NCBI GenBank assembly: GCA_023417475.1
Contig: JAEZFP010000067.1
Coordinates: 62,001-126,000 of the forward strand
Source: Bacillota bacterium
Lineage (GTDB): Bacteria > Bacillota > UBA4882 > UBA8346
Direction of reading: 5' to 3'
Length of the DNA: 64,000 nt
The notes below the pieces were generated by a model. It was given only the letters and a program-made list of their open reading frames with translations, made no database searches and was not told the DNA's origin. The position numbers were made by a program, and so were the translations under genes. The first letter of the stretch is position 1. Each line of letters starts with the position of its first letter. This document shows positions 60,798-64,000 of the stretch, one piece after another.

Positions 60798-62126
60798 CTA
60801 GCGAAGTCCGGCCCGCTCTTGGACTTGCGTCAAGAGCCGATTGGACTGCTTGATCACGTCAGCCTCGTCGATGGTGGTAAGGCGGTTCCCTTCATAAACA
60901 ATTTTGCCGTCGACCATTGTTAAGGCGACATCGCTGCCACGGGCTTGATAGACGAGTTTGGCGTAAATATTGGCGCCGTCATCGGGCGTGCAATGCAGTT
61001 TCTCCAGATCGACCAGGACCAGGTCGGCCTTTTTGCCGGGTTCCAACGAGCCGATCTGATCAGAAAGTCCCATTGCCGCCGCTCCGCCTAACGTTGCCAT
61101 TTCAAATACCTGCCGGGCCGGCATGACCGTCGGACCGTGCAGCGGTTTTTGGATCAACGCCGCCATCCGCATTTCCGTGAATTGATCGAGATTATTATTG
61201 CAAGGCGTGCCGTCGGCGCCGATCGCGACATTAATCCCCTGTTCCAGCATCTCCGGGATTCGAGCGATACCGGAAGCCAACTTCATGTTACAGGAAGGAC
61301 AATGAACGACATGGATCCGACGCTGCCGGATTAACTCCAACTCCTGAGCATCCAACCAAATACAATGAGCTAAGATCAGGTCTTCGTTAGCCAACCCCAA
61401 ATGGTCGAAGTACAGGACGTTCCGCAGCTTCCGCTCCGCTTCCACCAGGCGGATCTCGCCTTGGTTCTCGGAAGCGTGGGTATGGACCTTGACCTGGTGC
61501 TGACGGGCCAGCTTACTCACTTCGCTAAGGAGCGTTTCGGTGCAAGAGACCGCAAAGCGGGGGGCGAAAGCATATTGCAAACGGCCGTTGGCTTTGCCAT
61601 GCCACTTTTCAAGCAACGCCACGCTTTCAGCCAACGACTGATCGGTCTGCTCCAATAAGCTAGCAGGGACGTCCTGACCCCAGTCCATCATGCATTTCCC
61701 GCTGATCGCCCGGATGCCCGAAGCCGCGATGGCTTCAAAAGCGGACTCGGTGTGATGAACGGTTTCCATATCGATAATGGCCGTGGTGCCGCTCCGGAAA
61801 AGTTCGCCAATGCCGAGCAACGCCGAATAATACAGCGACTCCGGATCATGGGCGCCTTCCAGCGGCCAAATTCGTAGCTTCAGCCAGTCCAGTAATTCCA
61901 AGTCGTCGGCCTGACCGCGAAAAAGCGATTGGCAGAGATGGACATGCGGTTGAATTAAACCCGGGATCACCACTTGTCCGGCGGCGTCGATGAGCCGGTC
62001 GGCAACCGGTTTCTCCGGACCGATGGCCTTGATCCGGTCGTTTTCAATCAGGATATTGCCGCGCAATACGTCCCGTCCGGAATTCATGGTGACGATTAAC
62101 GCATTGGTAATGCCGGTCGTTGCCAC
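60798..62126 (-). CDS. Amidohydrolase of the guanine/cytosine/5'-deoxyadenosine deaminase group
   Basis: A 442-residue zinc deaminase. Metal and catalytic residues: IQPHVHLCQSLFRG (HxH), VHTHASENQGE (H and the catalytic glutamate), LILAHCIWLD (H) and IGADGTPCNNN (D). The LDWLKLRIWPLEGAHDPE signature matches the TrzN/AtzA/MtaD group that includes guanine and 8-oxoguanine deaminases. Next to xanthine-type hydroxylases and a purine importer, guanine deamination to xanthine is the natural role (inferred). I start it at the GTG at 62126, with GGGGG six bases upstream, over an ATG at 62132 too close to that site. Confidence 0.86.
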   Translation of the reverse strand: MATTGITNALIVTMNSGRDVLRGNILIENDRIKAIGPEKPVADRLIDAAGQVVIPGLIQPHVHLCQSLFRGQADDLELLDWLKLRIWPLEGAHDPESLYYSALLGIGELFRSGTTAIIDMETVHHTESAFEAIAASGIRAISGKCMMDWGQDVPASLLEQTDQSLAESVALLEKWHGKANGRLQYAFAPRFAVSCTETLLSEVSKLARQHQVKVHTHASENQGEIRLVEAERKLRNVLYFDHLGLANEDLILAHCIWLDAQELELIRQRRIHVVHCPSCNMKLASGIARIPEMLEQGINVAIGADGTPCNNNLDQFTEMRMAALIQKPLHGPTVMPARQVFEMATLGGAAAMGLSDQIGSLEPGKKADLVLVDLEKLHCTPDDGANIYAKLVYQARGSDVALTMVDGKIVYEGNRLTTIDEADVIKQSNRLLTQVQERAGLR

Positions 62127-62190
62127 GGTCATCCCCCATGTCTTTCGCAAATGTTACTCTAACATTATATGCCGACCATCGGCCGGTATA

Positions 62191-63123
62191 CTACCGTTCC
62201 TCCCGCGCGTAGGGAATGCCCAGCGCTTCGGGAGTAGCGACCCGGCGGAAACGGGTCTCCCGGGTCATGATGATTAAGATGATAAAGGTGAAAAGATACG
62301 GCATCATTTTCAGGAAAAACGAAGGGATAACAATACCCATGGTCTGCAAATGAAAGCCCAAAGCGTCGATGGCGCCGAAGAGATACGCCCCAACCAAGGC
62401 CCGGACCGGATTCCACATCGCAAAGATCACCAAAGCCACCGCGATCCAACCGCGGCCGGCCGTCATATTCTCAAGCCACGAAGGGGCGTAGGCCAATGAT
62501 AGGTAAGCGCCGGCCACACCGGCCAACATTCCGCCGACCACCACCCCGAGGTAACGGACGGTAAAAACGTTGATTCCGGCGGCATCGGCGGCGCCGGGGT
62601 TTTCACCCACCGCCCGCAAGATCAGCCCGGTTTTCGTCTTATAAAGCACCAGCCAGAACAGGATAATCATCAAGTATCCGCCATAAACCAACAAATCGTG
62701 ATTGAAGAAGACCGGGCCCAACCATGGCAGTTGATTTAAGCCCGGGAGGGCGACCGCTTTAAAGGTCGCCGGGGCCGGAATTCCGATCAACGGTTTCCCG
62801 ACATATGCGCTTAATCCGGTCCCGAAGATGGTCAGTGCCAAGCCGCTGACGACCTGATTGGCCCGTAAATGAATCACTAAAAAGGCATGAATCAACGCCA
62901 TCAGCCCGCCGGCCAACATCGCCGCCAGCACCGCCAGCCAGAGGTTTTTGGTCATAACGTCCACCGCGAAGCCGGTAACAGCGCCGACCAGCATCATTCC
63001 TTCGACTCCAAGATTCATGACTCCGGTCCGCTCCGCCAGCAACTCACCCAAAGCAGCGAAGAGCAACGGGGTGCCGGCGATGATTCCGGTGGACAACACA
63101 GCGACAATAATTGACTGCTCCAT
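62191..63123 (-). CDS. Nucleoside/purine ABC transporter permease (YufQ/NupQ-like)
   Basis: A 310-residue permease of the BMP-type purine nucleoside importer class, with eight or nine helices. Family motifs: EGMMLVGAVTGF, GTGLSAYVGKP, AVGENPGAADAAGINVFTVRYLGVVVGGMLAGVAGAYLSL, and a C-terminal helix with FTFIILIIMTRE. Its start overlaps the stop of the partner permease by one base (TAATG). It works with the gene to the right; the ATPase and binding protein genes must lie beyond the window. It would bring purines or nucleosides to the deaminase and hydroxylases. Confidence 0.93.
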   Translation of the reverse strand: MEQSIIVAVLSTGIIAGTPLLFAALGELLAERTGVMNLGVEGMMLVGAVTGFAVDVMTKNLWLAVLAAMLAGGLMALIHAFLVIHLRANQVVSGLALTIFGTGLSAYVGKPLIGIPAPATFKAVALPGLNQLPWLGPVFFNHDLLVYGGYLMIILFWLVLYKTKTGLILRAVGENPGAADAAGINVFTVRYLGVVVGGMLAGVAGAYLSLAYAPSWLENMTAGRGWIAVALVIFAMWNPVRALVGAYLFGAIDALGFHLQTMGIVIPSFFLKMMPYLFTFIILIIMTRETRFRRVATPEALGIPYAREER

Positions 63124-64000
63124 TATGAATCCTGCCCTTTCCGCGTCAAGCGATATTGACTCATGATCTCGCCCCCCAAGACGAAAAAGAGGATCGCGCC
63201 TTGGAGCATCGAAACGGTCGCCGCGGGAAAACCGGAGGTTTGAATGCTAAAACCGCCAACCAGCAAACCGCCCAATAAAAACGAGACGAGCACAATGGCC
63301 CAGGGATGTAAGCGGCCTAACCAAGCCACGATAATCGCGGTGTAGCCGTATCCCGGCGAAATCCCGGAGAGTAACCGTTGGGTGATGGCCGAGACTTCGC
63401 ACATTCCGGCGATCCCGGCAATTCCGCCGCTGATGAACATGGTCAATAAAATGTTGCGGATATAATTCATTCCGGCGTAGTTGGCGGCTTTCGGACTTTC
63501 GCCGCAGACCCGGATCTCATACCCCCATTTGGTATACTTCAGGACAATCTGGAAGATCACCGCAATCACGAGTCCAAAAACCAAACCGTAATGGATTCGC
63601 GAACCGCCGATCGTCGGCAACGTGGCATTCGCCGAAAACGGGGCGGTGTTCGGAAAGTTATAGCCATTGGGGTCCTTCCAGGGGCCAAAAACCAGGAAGT
63701 CGACCCAAAGAATGGCGATGTAATTCAAAAGTAAAGTGCTGATGGTCTCGTTCACCTTTAAGTACGCCTTCGGGATGGCCGGGATCAAACCCCAGATTCC
63801 GCCCATCAAAAATCCCATCAGCACCATAGCCGGCAACAAAAGATAGGACGGCCATTGCGGAAAGCTCAGCGCCAGCCAAGTGGCGCCAAACGCTCCCATA
63901 TAAAATTGACCTTCGGCGCCGATGTTCCAGAGTTGCATCCGGAAAGCCAGCGAGATGCCCAAACCAACCAACATCAACGGGATTGCCTTAACCACCGTCT
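63123..64000 (-). CDS. Nucleoside/purine ABC transporter permease (YufP/NupP-like), 5' part cut by the window
   Basis: Partial: the frame runs to the right edge, and about 290 of the usual 350 or so residues are present. Motifs match the second permease of the BMP-type importer: LWNIGAEGQFYMGAFGATW, LLNYIAILWVDFLVFGPWKDP, RVCGESPKAANYAGMNYIRNILLTMFISGGIAGIAGM, GYGYTAIIVAWLGRLHP, and a VSMLQGAILFFVLGGE end. The real start lies outside the window. It heads the visible end of the purine island. Confidence 0.93.
   Translation of the reverse strand, partial: TVVKAIPLMLVGLGISLAFRMQLWNIGAEGQFYMGAFGATWLALSFPQWPSYLLLPAMVLMGFLMGGIWGLIPAIPKAYLKVNETISTLLLNYIAILWVDFLVFGPWKDPNGYNFPNTAPFSANATLPTIGGSRIHYGLVFGLVIAVIFQIVLKYTKWGYEIRVCGESPKAANYAGMNYIRNILLTMFISGGIAGIAGMCEVSAITQRLLSGISPGYGYTAIIVAWLGRLHPWAIVLVSFLLGGLLVGGFSIQTSGFPAATVSMLQGAILFFVLGGEIMSQYRLTRKGQDS

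Overview
The window looks like a chromosomal segment of an anaerobic, endospore-forming member of the Bacillota with roughly 50-56% GC. The signs are strong AGGAGG-type ribosome binding sites, a T-box serine leader, a GlpP antiterminator, a LytR-CpsA-Psr protein, the spore germination gene ypeB, a spore-type comB homologue, and a gene set for anaerobic purine breakdown. The lineage (for example a Hydrogenispora/Limnochordia-like group) is inference. No rRNA, tRNA, CRISPR array, phage or transposase gene was seen. Most genes lie on the minus strand in long, tightly coupled operons.

Layout. (1) 1-13.5 kb: mixed housekeeping and envelope genes: tRNA CCA-adding enzyme, BON-domain protein, polysaccharide deacetylase, UPF0178 protein, CapA-like phosphoesterase, an orphan membrane histidine kinase, comB, an LCP ligase, a small orphan gene, serA behind a T-box, and ypeB. 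(2) 13.7-25.7 kb: an organophosphate block: an ABC importer of the ferric/phosphonate type, an alkaline-phosphatase-superfamily phosphodiesterase, a glycerophosphodiesterase, a Na/phosphate symporter, PhoU, GlpP, and a GlpA-like/FAD oxidoreductase/DUF1667 trio. It carries a Pho-box-like site and a leader terminator that is the likely GlpP target. (3) 25.7-35.7 kb: two small secreted proteins, a 1067-residue poly-HAMP chemoreceptor, a DUF4153 membrane protein, and a heterodimeric ABC exporter with a twin palindrome upstream. (4) 35.9-64.0 kb: molybdenum cofactor genes (moaC-MOSC fusion, moaA, mogA, mocA, a MoeA-like protein) next to two complete molybdenum hydroxylases, and the yge/ssnA/hydA family (YgeY, YgeW, SsnA, HydA, carbamate kinase, a purine-type deaminase, xanthine phosphoribosyltransferase) with two BMP-type nucleoside permeases, the second cut by the right edge. 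Read together, this is a purine or related N-heterocycle uptake and fermentation island in which carbamoyl groups end as ATP through carbamate kinase.

Outside genes the window is unusual. Two unrelated families of dispersed, structured intergenic repeats occur twice each. One (about 200 bp, 42.5 and 49.6 kb) keeps its long hairpin by compensatory changes. The other (about 100 bp, 9.2 and 48.0 kb) is next to a 21-bp-period tandem array in both places, although the two arrays have unrelated unit sequences. A 156-bp nested palindrome lies at 13.6 kb. These elements, the ygeX-less purine island with its two other PLP enzymes, and the phosphodiester uptake cluster are the parts most worth following up.
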